Below, piece by piece: positions 61,559-64,000 of a DNA stretch of 64,000 nucleotides. Position 1 is the stretch's first letter. Every line of letters starts with the position of its first letter. The DNA comes from Capitella teleta. Its lineage: Eukaryota; Annelida; Polychaeta; Capitellidae. The DNA lies in assembly GCA_000328365.1 (NCBI GenBank), contig KB312243.1, forward strand, positions 136,178-200,177, read 5' to 3'. The notes beneath the pieces were generated by a model. That model was not told where the DNA came from and did not search any database. It saw only the letters and a list, made by a program, of their open reading frames with translations. Position numbers and translations under genes: made by a program.

Positions 61559-64000
61559 ATGGAACATCTAATTGGTGAGCATTTTCTTCATGTTCTTACA
61601 CATTGGATGATTGCAGCAATAGCGGCTGAAACGCGTGATCAATCAATCATCAAATCAATATAATTCAATATTGAATATATCAATAATTATTCAATATAAT
61701 AATAATATATTGAATTCAATCATCAATCATTCAATGGATGTGAATATACTCAATACTGATACCTATAATTTTATAACACTAGGCTAGCTAATCAGCAAAT
61801 GGAATTTATGAATTATGGAGCACATGTTATGCTATACATTAGTATTACTGTATACTCGGTGTGTCTAAAACCCTAAAACAAGTTCATGTTTGCCCTAAAG
61901 ACCCATGACCCGTTGGCTAGACTGAGAAAGTAGGGAACAATGAAGGGACACATTTTAGGTCAATTAAGCTAAATGTACTATAATACTAAACTTCTAGCTT
62001 ATTATAAAGTATTTGATTTTCCTTCCGCAGCTCTTTCAAATGAGGCTGAGGCTCTGTACAACGACAAGAAATATGAAGAATCAGCCGTATCGTACGAGTC
62101 ATGTCTGCGTGCCTGTGACAACGCTCAGGAGCTCAACAATGACATGCTCAGAGCTCAGGTAAGGTTCCCATAGGACTGCATGGTATACATGACAAGTGTA
62201 TTTTTTACGTCAGATTCTGTCAAATCTTTCCATGTGTCACATGAAAGCAGGAAATCGGGCAGATGCAAAAGAGAGGGCTGAAGAATGCTGTGCATTGCGG
62301 TCACTTTGGTTCAAGGTAAAAATAGTTCCTGCTATACTTATAGCGCTATTTCATTCTCCTCTTCATAGGGTCCATTCCTGTTGACCATGTATGCTGAGAC
62401 ATCGGATGAAGCTGCAAAATTATTAAATGAATCGATCGCCAAAGTTCTCTCATCGCCCGGAGATGTTGAACTTAATGAAGCTTTGCATTTCCTTGTTGGA
62501 CTTCAGCTCCATATAGCTTATTTCTATAACAAAAGTCAGCGCTCTCTATTTCGATCAGATTGAGCTAATATTTTCTCTATTAATAGTTAACTATTTGAAG
62601 ACTGCTTTGCGCCATGTTGGATGGCAGTGGCGGGAGCTCTTTGTTCAGTTCTCGAGGCGCGAAGACTGGACTGCGGTTGACATGCTGCTCACCTGCCTCG
62701 ATCGGCATGACCTCCAGGGCGACGTCTTGTGCGGCTCCATTGCGCCTCCCACGCCCAGAGACGACTTGTCGCAGATCAGTCACAGAGCACTGGACGCTGC
62801 TGTTCAACATTGCATGCTCTCAGGTAAAGCTCATTTGTTAAGCATTACGTCATATTAATAATAATAATAATAATAATAAATAATAAATGCAATAATCAGG
62901 TCGTGCCATGAGGCTGCACACCATGCTCAAAAGGTTCCAAGGGTCACTGAACTTCAAATATCAAGTTCATGACCTTGAGGGCAACACGCCCCTTCACCTA
63001 GTGGCCAAGGGAACATGCCTGTCAGTCGATCGGGCGTTCCTGCTCCAGCTTCTACTCAGTCACGGCTTCTGTCTGAATTCAAGCAACCGTTGCGGCCAGC
63101 AGCCGAAAGACCTCCTTTTGGAAGGCTCCCTGGCACATCGCATCTGCGCCTGGCAAAGCGATCGTGGGTTTTGATTCTGATGTAGACGTCGTTTAACGAT
63201 GAGTCGTCACAGGGGATAAGTCTTTGCTGATGGAGATGGCCGTGATGTCTGACGAAGCTGTGAAGAACTTCCTGCTTTCCACCGTCTGCTGTCGACAGGA
63301 AATCGATCTCACAGAACTGATCTCTGCTCTGCCTTGTTTGACCACGGAAGAACGTGATTCAATCACGGAGTTTTACCGTAACCATGGTAATAACAGCGCC
63401 TGGAAGCGTCTGCTGAATATCTTGTACAAAGGAGAGGAATTCGGTTTGGTGCAACTGAGCATAGTCGTACACAAAATCAACGCTGATCTTGCCAAAAATA
63501 TCAATCGGGGTAACAACGCCAAATCATGCCGCACAGAATCGAATAGCTTTCTTTTATTTATAAGTTTACCAACGACTAAGTCTGCGGGGAGTCTACAGTG
63601 ACTGTCCGATGTCTCGGGCGGTGAGGAAACATTGGTCAGATATCGTGTGGGCCATCAGTCAGTCGTTCCAACAGATCTGCCTCTTGCATTTCACCGAGAG
63701 ATCCCAGATGCACAAATGGTTTCAGCAGGTGTGTTTATCCACTCAGATAAAAACTGCCAACTATCTTGAATCTTTTTCACTTAGGTCTTGAAGGCGGAAG
63801 GGGCGTTTTCAGCTGCCATTTTCATGGTACAGTACGTCGAGCGCTGGCAGAAAACGGACGCCATTGGGGATCTCATGGAGCTCCTAGCCGAGGAAGGTTA
63901 CGAAGAGCTCCGAGACGGAGTCCTCGATTGTGAGTGTTTTTATGGACGAAGGGTTTGTTTTGATCCGGTAGAATTTTTGCAGCAATCGAGGAATTTGAGG
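61559..64000 (+). CDS. TPR and ankyrin protein, TRANK1-like (5' part, runs off the window)
   Basis: Exons: 61559-61574 (MEHLI, phase 1), 62031-62158, 62214-62315, 62369-62534, 62587-62823, 62900-63163, 63213-63509, 63592-63728, 63785-63929 and 63983 onward; phases agree throughout. The N-terminus is a TPR-like helical repeat (ALSNEAEALYNDKKYEESA, then ILSNLSMCHMKAGNRADAK). An alpha-helical stretch follows, then a clear ankyrin repeat (LEGNTPLHLVAKG ... LLLSHGFCLNSSNRCGQQP). A further helical region is rich in Leu/Trp (RKHWSDIVWAISQSFQQ). TPR followed by ankyrin matches the start of TRANK1, a very large protein with a helicase-like region that would lie beyond 64000. The first exon is only 16 nt and is the weakest part; an overlapping out-of-frame ATG lies 5 nt upstream. 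Cellular function is unknown. Confidence 0.7.

Overview
This window is nuclear DNA from an invertebrate animal; the phylum is not determined. The genes are intron-rich with canonical GT/AG sites, and many introns are only about 46-100 bp long. Coding exons are visibly GC-richer than the AT-rich intergenic DNA, which carries microsatellites, minisatellites and a few transposon-like relics. The gene set is metazoan: FABP, globin, TRPM channel, LST2/ZFYVE28, kinesin-6, SLX1 and a TRANK1-like protein. Intron positions in the FABP gene (73/173/111/51-nt coding exons) and the globin gene (B12.2 and G7.0) are the ancient animal ones. There is one 50-N assembly gap at 20649-20698.

Layout. 0.7-5.0 kb: two tandem, same-strand, three-exon paralogues encoding short membrane-anchored collagen-like proteins with GPPGR repeats and furin-type sites, separated by a 45-bp hairpin minisatellite. 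8.9-12.6 kb: a C2H2 zinc-finger gene (+). 14.4-17.4 kb: an FABP gene (-), head-to-head with an SLX1 endonuclease gene (17.7-19.9 kb, +) across 378 bp. 19.9-26.2 kb: gene-poor DNA holding the gap, an exact 231-bp duplication, a 26-bp tandem array and a foldback element. 26.2-33.6 kb: a 23- or 24-exon KIF20B-like kinesin-6 (+), tail-to-tail with an 11-exon LST2/ZFYVE28-type FYVE gene (33.8-36.6 kb, -). 36.8-38.1 kb: a non-autonomous hAT-like element with an exact 8-bp target duplication. 42.3-49.1 kb: a 27-exon TRPM channel gene (-). 51.4-53.1 kb: a small TATA-driven gene of unknown function (+). 55.0-56.4 kb: an intronless Golgi-type beta-propeller glycan enzyme gene (+). 57.5-58.1 kb: a globin (-). 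61.6 kb to the right edge: the 5' part of a TPR/ankyrin TRANK1-like gene (+).

The genes are mostly unrelated housekeeping or signalling loci. The two observations I rate highest are the tandem collagen-like pair, whose architecture (signal peptide, furin site, GPPGR segment, helix, furin site, TM anchor) I do not recognise as a described family, and a dispersed 12-bp word, TGCGTTATGATT. That word occurs 10 times exactly plus several near-matches, clustered in the FABP introns and paired as a perfect inverted repeat 84 bp before the start codon of the small gene. All gene models were built by eye from reading frame, splice-site consensus and phase continuity; none was tested against transcripts or databases.
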